Below the pieces are notes generated by a model. It was not told the origin of the DNA, made no database searches, and worked only from the letters and a program-made list of their open reading frames with translations. 64,000 nt of DNA. Source: Petunia secreta. Its lineage: Eukaryota > Streptophyta > Magnoliopsida > Solanales > Solanaceae. The position numbers were made by a program, and so were the translations under genes. Where the stretch lies: NCBI GenBank assembly GCA_029990175.1, contig JARKIP010000053.1, positions 17,068,001-17,132,000 of the forward strand. Reading direction: 5' to 3'. The number at the start of each line of letters is the position of its first letter. The stretch's first letter is position 1. This document shows, in pieces, positions 23,266-34,028 of the stretch.

Positions 23266-25528
23266 TTTGTTTTCCTCGGGTAGTTTGAGGGCTACCGAGT
23301 AACAATCTCGTGCAGTGCGTTGCTCTCCTCGGACTTCACGTATTCCCCACTCGGATGGGAACTTCAACACCTGATGATAGGTAGAAGGGACGGCTTGCAT
23401 GTCGTGGATCCAAGGTCTACCCAGAATGATATTGTAGGCTAAATCCGCATCGACAACATGAAAAGTTGTCTCCTTTGCTACCCCCTCAGGCAGAGTCATC
23501 AAGGTAATCTCCCCGAGAGTCTTTTCGCTCGAATTGTTGAAACCGGAAAGAACTCGAGATACTGGCACAATCTTATCTGCTAGCTGCATTTCAATTACAA
23601 CTCGCGACTGGATAATATTCGCAGAGCTGCCCGCATCGATGAGCACTCTCTTCACGTCGAACTCCGCCACGCGTAATGTTATGACTAACGCATCAGCATG
23701 CGGAAACTGTGACCCATCAGCATCGGATTCCTCAAAGGTGATTACTTCTTCTGACCGAGGATGCTTGTTGTTTGTAATGGATACCTTTGCATACTTCTTC
23801 GCTGTGAAGGTAACCGAATCTACCTCGATCCCACCCGAAATAACGTTGACCGTTCGTTTCGGAGAGGATGCTCGCGGTGGACCAGGTTTGTTCTGCTGAG
23901 CCTTCGCGTGAGTTTGCTTTCCCTTCTCCGTCAGGAATTCCTTCAAGAATCCCTGTTTCAACAAATGAGCAATTTCGTACCTTAGAGCTTTGCAGTCTTC
24001 GGTGGTGTGCCCATGGTCGCGGTGGAATTCGCAATACAGGTCTTGATGTCGCTTGCTGGGATCAGTCTTCATGTCTTTTGGCCACTTGACTTTTTCTCCC
24101 ATGTTTTTGAGTACTGCCATGACCTCTGTTATTTCAACGTTGAAGCTTGGTAGGCTTGGGACTCCATGGGGATTGAATTCAGAACTCTCCCTTCGAGATA
24201 GTCCTCTATTGCTGTTGCGGCTGCGTCCCTTGGAATTGTTACGCGATTGGCCGGGGTACGGCTCATACCGTGTGCCTGACCTCTCCGTTTCTGCTTTTCC
24301 ACCGGATCCACTGTTGCGAGCCTGAGCCCTTCCCCGAGCACCTGTTCCAATCAGTTTATCTTCATCGATACGTACCTTAGAATTGTAACGATTGTAGACG
24401 TCTGACCAACTGGCTGCTGGAAACTCGCGAAGAGACTCGTAGAGCCTTCGTGTGGCCTCTGAGCTCCTAACATCCAAGCTGTTGGTGAACGCGATTGCTG
24501 CCCACCTATCTGGTACTTTGGGGAGCATCATACGTTCTCTCTGGAACCGATCCATGTACTTGCGAAGTGACTCGTCGGGTCTCTGCTTAATTTCAAAGAT
24601 ATCTTCTACTCGGGTCTCTGTCTTCTGAGCACCCGTGTGTGCCTTCACGAATAATTCAGCCATTTCTGCGAAGGACCCAATGGAGTTGGGTGGCAACATT
24701 GAATACCATCGCAGGGCTCCATCTGCCAGGGTTTCTACGAACTTCTTCAATTGCACAGATTCGATCTCCTCGTCGGTGAGATCACTGGCCTTTATAAAAT
24801 TGCTGAACATCATGAGGTGATCGTTGGGATCAGATGTTCTGCGATACCTTGGAATATTCGGCATTTTGAACGTTTTAGGTATCGCTTTTGGAGCTGCCTC
24901 CTTCTTCCAGGGCCTCTGTGAATAACGCTGGACGTCAACTTTCTTCAGCGTAGGTGGGGCGCTTGGTATCTGATCGATTCTCTCGTGAAGAGACTTTTGA
25001 AGTGCTTCTTGGCTTTCTTTGAATTGTTTGGTGAGAGTTTCTACGACAAGGCTCATATCTGTAGGTGCCATAGATCCTCCGTTCGGGTTCTGATTGGCCT
25101 GAGTCGTTGGATCTACAGTACCACTGTCGTTGTTGCGCTCTTCTCCTTGCCTTGAAGTATGTGAAGAGGGTGCATTAGGGTTAGGTGTTGCAGCGTCAGC
25201 CCTTGCAGTTGAAAGATTGCTTCTCCCGAGAGAGGTTAGTGCTTCGTTGATTCCCCGGTTTACTTCTGCCTGCTGCTGCATAAAATCAAAAAGTGTTTTC
25301 TGCAGGTTCCCTTGGCCAGGGGAGAGACTCATATGTCTTCGTCTCCTGGGTGGAGTAGTACTCTGAGAGCGCCTACGCCTATATTGCCTGACCGGTCCTT
25401 GGGAAGATTGTTGCTGCCCATCGGACGAATAATCGGGAGAGTACTTCAGGAGAATAACTAGGACTGAGTGAAGGGGTGTTTACTTGTTGTCCGCCTATGA
25501 TGGTTCGCTGGGAATTGCTTTCTGCCAT
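23263..25528 (-). pseudogene. gag-pro: gag-protease, left copy
   Basis: 689 codons are open from 25332 to TAG 23263. The ATG that matches the start of element 1 gag (MAE, QRTIIGG) is at 25528, but a 13-bp insertion near 25450 relative to element 1 shifts the frame, so that start and the long frame are not joined. The gag domain (WYSMLPPNSIGSF), a zinc-knuckle-like block YCEFHRDHGHTTEDC with its first Cys present, and the protease motif LIDAGSSANII are all visible, with no stop between gag and protease. The region is nearly identical to 34026-36291. The long frame is intact, so this is the best-preserved gag in the window, but the rest of its element was deleted. Confidence 0.85.
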
Positions 25529-25610
25529 GTTAGTTATGAAACAAAAAGATAGACGGAAATAGATAAAATATCAAAGATAGACTTTTTAACCTATGAAAGC
25601 TATTGACCGG

Positions 25611-25628
25611 CTCCCACTGTGGTCGACA
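25611..25628 (-). promoter_or_regulatory. Primer binding site of the left copy
   Basis: TGTCGACCACAGTGGGAG on the - strand, three bases from the middle LTR. It differs from the other two sites at one base (TGTCG instead of TGGCG), which would weaken pairing at the tRNA 3' end. Confidence 0.65.
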
Positions 25629-25631
25629 AAT

Positions 25632-26298
25632 TGTTTAACCTAGATCCGATTTTAGGCCAATTAACAATTAAATTTATATTTGCGGAGTCACGATCAATAG
25701 TTGAGATTAAGAATTTGCACAATGAATCAAGTAATGTCAATATAGAGCGTTAAAGGTAAAGTATAAGTGAAAGCAAAGAGAGGCAAACGTATCGTATCCT
25801 TCGTCTCCGGGGAGAGTTGGTCGATATCCGCCATACTTCAGATGATCAAACGCTAAAATAGTAATTGAAATATGAGCAAAGAGTATATCTGAATGAAAGA
25901 GAGAGAGTATTCTTATTGATAATGTAGACAAGAAGTAAAAAGTTCTCACACTTGATAAAGCTGACGCTATTTATAGGCCTGAAAGGCGCCCGTTGGGATT
26001 GTAGTAACCGTTGGGCGTGAAACCGTCTGGATAAGTAACTGCTAGGCACCCATTCAGCGAAGTTGTAACCGCTGGGCTGTAAGGATTGCCTTGACGACCG
26101 TTTAATGAATGATCGCGTACAATAATGCTAATAACTGCTCATTTAAATTATGTTGACTGTTGAAATGTTCCGTAACTTCCTTAGGTCTGCTCGTGGGAAA
26201 TATCTGTCCGGTGAATGTCTGTCCGTTGAAACACCAGTTCATGCCACGTGGAAGACACGTGTCATCCTTCAAAGTCCAGTCAGTTTTTATCCAATACA
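25632..26298 (-). repeat. Middle LTR of the compound element
   Basis: 667 bp, the same length as 36395-37061, with about 10 differences by eye. It serves as the 3' LTR of the right-hand unit and the 5' LTR of the left-hand unit. A TATA box (CTATAAATAG on the - strand) lies at 25967-25976. No target duplication flanks it. Confidence 0.95.
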
Positions 26299-26739
26299 GA
26301 TAGTCCCCGCACTTCTCGGGCAGAGTATCTGTCCGAGGAGTGGATAAGAGCTTTGGCGGGAGTTTTTGCAAACTTTTTGTCTCCGTACGACGTAACTTGA
26401 TGACGTATGAATCTTATCAGATAAATGACAAGCCCTTATGTCGTGCGCATTAAATGCGCCGTATGAAAAAGTAACTGCAGCTGGCACGCCTGTGGAACCG
26501 CAGTTTACTCTGAAGTGACTACTGCGTATCCCAAGGGTAAAAGCAATGATTTTGACCGCCTCAACAACGTGCGCACGTCATCTGTTGATTGCGAGGTGAC
26601 CGCTATTCTTCAGAATAATGATGGCGCTATAAAGTTTTGATTAACCCTATTTCCTCCTTCGACGGCCAGATTTGGTCGTAGTTTCTCCGATAACCTCCAC
26701 GTGTCTTCGAGAGAAGTTGGGGATTTGAATCTTGGTTCC

Positions 26740-26748
26740 TATAAATAG
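26740..26748 (+). promoter_or_regulatory. TATA box of the antisense gene (compound element)
   Basis: TATAAATAG is 116-124 bp upstream of the antisense ATG at 26864, at the same relative place as in element 1. The gene therefore seems to carry its own promoter outside the LTR. Confidence 0.6.
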
Positions 26749-26863
26749 GGGTTCACTTGATGAGAAACTTTTCACTTGCTTTCATTTCCTCTGCGTTGTT
26801 CTTTGAAAAACTCTGAATTAGCTCTTGAGTTTTTCTTGATAACTTCATTCTTTTCCTGAAATC

Positions 26864-29555
26864 ATGGCTTCAAGATCTAGGAGAAATCAGAGTACCGATA
26901 TTGCTGGTAGTTCGACGGCCACTCCTAGGCCGCGGGCTACTCAAGCCACTGCTGCGGAAATAATCCCCAAGAAATGGGGTGAACTTGAGGCGGACTGTAA
27001 TATTAAGTCCTTTCATAACAGGGAGGGAGATATGCGCAATTGGCCGGTGTATAGGTTTAAGTCGGGGATCACGAAGGAAGTGATCCCTCATGTGAGGATG
27101 GACTGCAACTGGGGCGATGAAATTCCTCTCTTGCCGGTATCTGAAGGAGAGAACATTACTTCCCACAGGGCTGGGTGGACAGCCATGGGCACCTACCCTT
27201 TCACAGTGGGATGTAGGTTGCCCTTGCACCCTGTGCTGGAGAGGCTTTGTAGGGAGTACCTTCTCTGCCCGGGGCAACTGAGCCCCAGTATATATAGGAC
27301 AGTTACACTTTTAGATTGGTTTGCGACAGAAACTGATCAATCTTTTGAGTAAAAGCACTTTATATCTTTGTATAGTGTTCAGATTTTCAAAGATGGCTAT
27401 GTAAATGCTAGGATGCGCGGAAGCAAAGGTTTGGTGCGCAGTTCTGAGGATACCAGTGACCGAGGCTGGGTGCACCGGTATCTGTTCGTGCGCTCCTCGG
27501 CCTTAACTTTTGATGACAAGACATACCTCCAGAAGTCTGGAATAAGACGCGTAAGTCCCCGAGTTTTTTTTTTTTTTATATTCTCCTTCCTTCTTCCTCT
27601 AATCTTCGTTCAATTTCTTCGTGCAGCGGCCAAGCAACCTTACGACGGGTTCCTATCTGTTGATGAACTGACGACGTGGGTTGAGCCGATTTTGGAGAAA
27701 TTCGGACCAGAGAAAAGAGAGTGGGCGTACTTTGCTACTCTCAAGAGTTTGACTGTGAAACACCACGGTGAGGATATTTCTATTTTTCTGATAATTCTTC
27801 TTTCTTGAACCCTCCCCATGTCTGACCGTTTCATCTTTGTTGCAGGTTTGGGCACTTCGGGAGATTTCTTTCCCGCGCCTCCCCAAGACAGACCTACCGA
27901 ACCTGTTGCTGACCCAGCTGCTGAGGCTGAGGCTATACTAGCTTCGGTAGGTGCTCTGCGTAGCAGGGAGGGGGGTGAAGAACTTCTGTCCGATGGACTG
28001 GGCTCCTTGAAGAGGAAGAAAAGGAGCCAAGGAGAGGGAGGAGCACGGAAGAAGTCTGCTCGTAAGACTTCTGTGACTGCCGAGCAACCCTCATCGGCTG
28101 GTGGCGACCCTCCTCCTAGGGCCAGCGTCCCTGGGCCTGTAGAAGTGAATGCCGAGGTGGCTGCTGAAGTCCCCGAGTCCGCGCGGGGAGAGGGTCTAGC
28201 CAAGGAGGTCATCTATCTTTCGGACACTGAAGTCGAAGTGGATGCTCCTCTTGGGCGAAGACCTCATCTTCGTAGTGATAGAAGAAGGGCCGAGGAGGAA
28301 GCCGTCCGTACTCCGCAGAGGAGTCCCCGAGTTGGTGACGGGGAGGAGGCAGGTCCTTCTCGTGTGGACAAGGGAAAGAAGAAGGTGGATGAAGAAGAAG
28401 TGAAGGAAGAAGCCAGGGAAGAAGTTCCCCAAGAGAGTAGCCGAGGTCCTCGTGTTTTTCGTTTCGAGGATCTGGAGAATGTGGCTACTGAGGGGGCGAC
28501 TCCAGTTGGTCTTCGTGAATGTGAGACAATTAATCCTGGGGCAGAAAATGACTCTAACCTCTCGTCGTCGAGGTTTGTCTGGCGATCAGTCGTCGGTGGG
28601 CAGACAGAGTTTAAGGATATCAGGGGCATCCGTTACAAGTTCGGGCCGAATTACCCTTCCGATCAGGCTTGGGAACCCAAGTACTGTGAGAGGAAGCACA
28701 CTTTGAAACTTGCCCCCGATGTCAACTTCAAAACTGGGCCAAGCGGCTTGGCTAAGGTGGTCTCCTCACTCATCAGTCCCCGTGAAGAGTGGGTACTGAG
28801 GGAGCTGAGCGATGAGGAATTGGCCTTTCAGATTGCTGCTGATTCTACCCGAGTAAGTATTTTCCGTTCTTATGTTGGAAGTAACTTTAGCCTCGGACCC
28901 TTAACCTTAGCTTGTTTTATTTTTTTTTTTTTTTTAGTCAAGCATGCTGGCTGCCGAGCTTATGTTTCGTTCCAGGATTAATAATGTCGATCAGGTGGTA
29001 GAGGTAAAGAAAGAACTGCTGGAAGCTCTGAAGGACAATAAAGCTCTGGTTGAGCAGTGTGGTTTCCTTGGTGGAGAAGTTAATCGGTTAACTGATGTTA
29101 ACAATGATCGTCTTGAGCAAATCAATGCTCTCACCAGGAAAAAGGACCTTCTTTCCGAGGAGAAAGAAGGGTTCGCACGCTCTATCCAGGGCTTGGAGAG
29201 ACTGCTTGAAGAATGCCGCAATTGCTTGAATAGCGCTAACGACAACCGTGTATCTCTTGAGATGAATCTGCAGAGAGCAAATGAAGAATCAATCAAAGCC
29301 CGTTCTAATCTCCAAGTTGCCAAGGACCAGGTCGCTCAGTTAATGGGTGCTCAGACCGCATTAACCAAGGATTTGGCAAACTTGCGTGATCAGTCGGAAA
29401 TCAAGACCAAGCTTGCGGCCCTTGAAGCCAAGCGTACATTGCTCGTGCAGATCCAGGCTGGACAAGTTGATGTCGAGGAGATGCTGCAGACGACAAAGAG
29501 CGCTGTTCGAAGAATACACCAAGCATTGGGTCTCTCCCCCGAAGAGTCTGAAGGC

Positions 29556-29595
<40 letters not shown>

Positions 29596-29675
29596 ATGAA
29601 GATGAGGATTCAGGGAATGATGACAGGACTGACGGAGCTGGTGCGTTGAGTCCTGGTCATGGCCCTTCAAGCTAA
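26864..29675 (+). pseudogene. Antisense four-exon gene, nearly intact
   Basis: The gene runs opposite to its element's gag-pol. The exons are 26864-27550, 27627-27767, 27846-28852 and 28938-29675, with GT-AG introns of 76, 78 and 85 bp. From exon 2 on, the phases fit: exon 3 is in the frame that is open at 27818-28981, and exon 4 enters in the frame that encodes MLAAELMFRSRINNVDQ. Spliced length is about 857 residues. Exon 1 has two defects: TAA at 27350-27352 where element 1 has Tyr, and a one-base loss near 27535. The N-terminal 240 residues resemble the plant putative gypsy-type transposon domain. The middle is Glu/Arg/Lys-rich and low-complexity. About 28950-29540 is a long coiled coil. 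The tail is poly-Asp (GAT repeats at 29556-29590). Two copies about 5% or more diverged keep all splice sites, so splicing is probably real. The function is unknown; it could be a captured host gene or an element-encoded regulator. Confidence 0.75.
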
Positions 29676-30501
29676 TGCTCTTTTTCCTTAATTGATGTAT
29701 TTTTATTTTGTCTGGCAAGAGCCGGACTTGCTTGTTTGGTGGACAGGAGTCTAACAAAGACTTTCTGGTCCTTGGCCGGTTTGTTTGGCCTTTTGAACAC
29801 TCTGCAAATTTCTGTCAGCCGTATTCGGCATTTTATCAATTTACAGTTCAATGCATATATGCTGCTTTAGATCTATTCAGTGACTATATTTAGTTTGAAT
29901 TCTTGATCTTTTTGTATGCATACGCTGTGGCTTTCGTGCCTTATGATTGGGAGTTACTTTTCCTGAATTTTGAACTTTATTAAGTTCGTATTTTCAAAAG
30001 TCTGCCCGAATATTTTTAACTTAACCTTTCATTAGGAAAAGGTCGTAAGTTGTAAGTAGTTTGACCGAGTTGTGGTCGTTAGGGTTTTGGCCAAATCATT
30101 GCTCTATACGTATAACTTTGCTTATCGTTTTGATAATCGAAAGTTTTTGCATGGCATTGTGGGTTGGCTCTGGCCAAGTCGTTGGCCTTGTGAACGACTT
30201 CTCTTATTTTCGTGGAAGCCTTGTCACATGAAGGTTTTGTTTTGTGAATGACTTCTCTTATTTGCCGTGGAAGTCTTATCACGTAAAATTTTTGAGAATT
30301 TGCTGCATTTGCTGCCTTTAGATAAGGTCTTTTGCATGTATGAAGGTCTTATCTGGCCGTCTTTTGCCTGTATGAAGGTCTTATCTGGCCTAAAGGGCCC
30401 TCACCACCCCCCTTGTTTTCATGTTGGAACACGTGAAGTGATAATATGAAAAGAGTTTTCGGTGAGTTGTATATTGGACACATATAACCAAACGAGGAGT
30501 G
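29676..30501. other. Non-coding 3' region with short duplications
   Basis: No open frame. It contains two approximate direct duplications: about 50 bp around ACTTCTCTTATTT...GTGGAAG (30189-30228 and 30240-30280) and about 33 bp around TGTATGAAGGTCTTATCTGG (30335-30380). These lie between the antisense gene and the tRNA-like sequence. Confidence 0.6.
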
Positions 30502-30574
30502 TGTCCGTTGTGGGATTCGAACCCACAGCCGCGAAGTTAAGAACTTCGAGCTCTACCAGTTGAGCTAAACAGAT
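30502..30574 (-). tRNA. tRNA-Lys(CTT)-like sequence, well preserved
   Basis: A 73-nt cloverleaf. The acceptor ATCTGTT/AACGGAC has one A-C mismatch and one T-G wobble. The D arm is GCTC-AACTGGTA-GAGC. The anticodon arm CGAAG-TTCTTAA-CTTCG is fully paired and puts CTT in the anticodon. The variable loop is 5 nt, and the T arm GTGGG-TTCGAAT-CCCAC is perfect. A and B boxes are intact. It lies 111 bp after the integrase stop and has the same orientation as pol, exactly as in element 1. There is no intron and no encoded CCA. It was probably captured from a host tRNA-Lys gene or primer before the two copies split. Whether it is transcribed or processed is unknown. Confidence 0.85.
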
Positions 30575-30684
30575 CTGACCTTGTTTAGGTCGTTAGTACC
30601 ATTTAGAAAGAATATATAATGAAAGCAAGGACTTTATGTAAAGATAAAAAAGGTAAGTGTAGAGTAACTAACTGTTTTTATCAC

Positions 30685-33600
30685 TTAGAAGTGATACCTT
30701 TTGAGGTGAACCACATTCCAACTGTTCGGGACAATCAAGCCATCTGGTCGTGCCAAGCGGTAAGATCCTTTGCCGACCGAAGCGATCACTTTATAGGGTC
30801 CTTCCCAATTAGGGCCAAGTTTCCCTGAATTTGTCTCTTGTGTGCTCTGGGAAACCTTTCTGAGTACAAAGTCCCCGACTTGGAAGCTTCGCACGCGCAG
30901 TCCCCGATTGTAGTATTTTTTGATTCGTTCTTTCTGGGCGACTACTCGTACGAGGGCCAGTTCTCTGCGTTCTTCAAGGAGATCCAGCTCTGCAGATAGG
31001 TTAACTGAGTTTGATTCCTCAGTGGCATGTGCATATCGCAGACTGGGTTCTCCTATCTCGACTGGGATCAGAGCGTCTGCACCATATACCAATGAGTAAG
31101 GAGTTTCCCCGGTACTCATTTTTACAGTGGTGCGATAAGCCCACAATACTCCAGGTAGTTCTTCTACCCAACATCCCTTTGCCTGCTCGAGGCGCTTTTT
31201 AAGAGATTCAACAATGATTTTGTTGGTGGATTCGGCCTGCCCATTGGCAACAGGATGATATGGAGAAGAAGTGATTCTCTTAATGTGCAAATCGTCAAGG
31301 AACTTAGTCACTTTCTGGCCGACGAACTGCGGGCCATTGTCCATAACTATTTCCTTAGGTGCTCCAAAGCGACATATGACAAAGCGCCAGAGAAAATCAA
31401 CAACCTCTGTTTGCCGTATCTTCGAATATGCTGCCGCTTCGACCCACTTTGTGAAATAATCAGTGATGATCAGTAAAAAATGCATTCCCCTTGGTGCGGT
31501 GGGAAGAGGACCAACAATGTCCATTCCCCATTTCATGAAGGGCCACGGGGAGATTATTGAATGCAATGGTTCGGCTGGCTGATGAAGAAGATGGGCAAAC
31601 CTCTGGCATTTGTCACATTTCTTGACAAACTGATTCGCATCTTTCTCCATTTTGTCCCAATAATAACCTGCACGTATCAGCTTTCGGGTTAATGCCTTAC
31701 CTCCGGAATGATTTCCGCAACAGCCTTCGTGGACTTCTCTCATCACAGAATTAGTCTGATTTGGTCCAAGACACTTTGCGAGGGGTCCTGCGAACATCTT
31801 ACGGTACAACTCGCCATTGAGAATGGTGTATCGGGCAGCTTTTATACGGAGTTTGCGAGCAGCCTTTGCGTCTGCGGGCAGAGTCCCATGGACAAGATAA
31901 TTCGTTATCTCATTCCTCCAATCCCAGGTAGTGCTGACGGCGTTGACTTCAAACTTTTCCCTATCCATGGTTGTGTAGAGAAGTTGAACAATAGCTGAAG
32001 AGCTAGCCGCCCCTACTTCTGCAATCGACCCCATGTTTGCAAGAGCATCAGCTTCGTGATTCTCTTCCCGCGGAATCTGAATTGCTTCCCAGACGTTGAA
32101 CTGTGCCAAGAGTTCTTTTACTCAGCCGAGGTACGCCTGCATCCTGGGTTCTCGTGCAACGAAACCTCCATTGATCTGATTGATCACTAACTGAGAATCG
32201 CTTTTTAGCTTGACTATGGTTGCCCCATAGTTCCGTGCCAATTCTAATCCTGCAATAACGGCCTCATATTCGGCCTCATTGTTAGTAATGAAGGGACATT
32301 TGATAGCTTGCCTTACCGTCTCTCCAGATGGAGCAACGAGGACCAGTCCGAGTCCTGACCCTTTTACACTCGAGGAACCGTCTGTATGGAGGATCCAGGT
32401 ACCCGGAGCCTGCCCTGCATAGAGAATGGCTTCTTTTTCTGCCTCAGGGTATATATTCATGCTGAAGTCTGCCACGAAGTCCGCCAAGACTTGTGACTTT
32501 ATCGCTACCTTGGGCTGATAAGTGATATCAAATTCGGATAATTCTATAGCCCATTTCACCAATCTTCCTGAAAATTCTGGTTTGTGCAGGACATTTCGTA
32601 AAGGAAAAGTGGTAACCACAACTATCGAATGACTTTGAAAGTATGGGCGTAACTTTCGAGCAGCAGTTACTAGGGCCAATGCCAATTTTTCTAAAGGTTG
32701 ATAGCGGGTTTCCGCATCAATTAGAGCTTTGCTAACATAATAGATAGGAAGTTGTTTACCTTTTTCTTCTCGAACTAGTACGGCGCTTACCGATGACTCT
32801 GAGACTGCCAGATAGATTAGCAGCTGCTCACCTTCTACAGGTGTTGTAAGCAGTGGAGGATTGGATAGATATTTCTTTAGATCCCTTAATGCATGCTGAC
32901 ATTCGGGAGTCCATTCGAACTCCTTATTCTGCTTTAAGACATCGAAGAAACTTTTACAACGATCAGATGACCGGTAAATGAATCTGCGTAGAGCTGCTAC
33001 TCTCCCCGTTAGTCTCATGACCTCTTTCTTATCGCGAAGTACATCTGGGATTGATTCAATAGCTTTAATCTGAGCGGGATTGACTTCAATGCCTCGCTGA
33101 GAAACAATGAACCCCAGAAATTTTCCCGATCCAACTCCGAAAGCGCATTTCTCTGGATTCAATTTCATGTTGTACTGATCCAAAATTCGGAAAGCTTCTT
33201 TCAGATGTGCCAGATGGTCTTCTGCCCGTTTGGATTTTATCAGCATGTCGTCAATGTATACCTCCATACTCTTTCCGATATGGTCATGGAATATTCGATT
33301 GACCAGACGCTGATAGGTTGCACCTACATTTTTTAACCCAAATGGCATAACTTTATAACAATGCGTACCTCGACAGGTTATGAATGCCGTTTTTTCCTGG
33401 TCTTCACGGTCCATCAGTATCTGGTTGTATCCGGAGTACGCGTCGAGGAAGGTTAACACTTCGTGTCCGGCTGTTGCATCGATTAACTGATCTATCCTGG
33501 GAAAAGGATATGAATCCTTCGGACAGGCTTTGTTCAGATCTGTGAAGTCGATGCAGACTCGCCGCTTGCCGTTCTTTTTAGGTACGACAACCATGTTGGC

Positions 33601-34025
33601 TAACCAGTCTGGGTATTTGACTTCACGTACTGAACCGATCTTTAACAGCCGATCGCCTCGTCATTGATTACCTGGTTTCGGAAAGCTCCTTGCTGACGCG
33701 TCTTCTGTTTCACCGGGCGGTGGTATGGATCAACGTGCAACCTGTGAGTAATGATGTCAGGAGAAATACCTGTCATATCTGCATGGGACCAGGCGAATGT
33801 TGTATGCCGCTCCTTGAAGAACCGGAGGATATCTCCCTGCAGGCGTTCGCTCAGCTCAGTTCCCAAATACACCTTTCGCTCTGGTTTATCAGTGAACAGC
33901 TCTTCGGGTTCCAGAGCTTCCACTGTTGGCATGTGGTTTTCTTTCTCATCCATCTTGGGGATGAACTCCGGGACTTCGTACTTAATCTCCTCAGGTGTAG
34001 TATTCGGCCCCGGGTGCTGTAATTG
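30685..34025 (-). pseudogene. pol: pol of the compound element, two lesions
   Basis: Read on the - strand. The protease-RT linker (33953-33642) is followed by RT, RNase H and archaeal-type RNase H (33594-32122) and integrase (to TAA-type end at 30685). RT shows VVVPKKNGK, LDAYSGYNQ and YIDDML. The second RNase H shows HTDGSSSVKGSGLG and NNEAEYE. Integrase shows the HHCC finger (VHEGCCGNHSGG, KKCDKCQR), GMDIVGPLP, MDNGPQF and AESTNKII, and ends with a GPYKVIASVGKGSYRL region. Only two defects are visible: a one-base deletion near 33650 (absent in the left copy) and TGA at 32124-32122 in the linker between the second RNase H and integrase, where element 1 has Arg. There is no chromodomain. This is the best-preserved pol in the window, yet still not a single open frame. 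Confidence 0.92.
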
Positions 34026-34028
34026 CTA
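34020..34028 (-). promoter_or_regulatory. UAG-CAA-UUA readthrough context, gag-pro/pol (right copy)
   Basis: The gag-protease frame ends at TAG (34028-34026) and continues in frame as CAA TTA CAG into pol: the next base, 34025, and the first recognised pol Met at 33953 are 72 bases apart. UAG-CAR-YYA is the known tobamovirus-type leaky stop context, so regulated readthrough is the likely way to make gag-pol. Element 1 has TAG AAA TTA at the same place. Confidence 0.75.
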
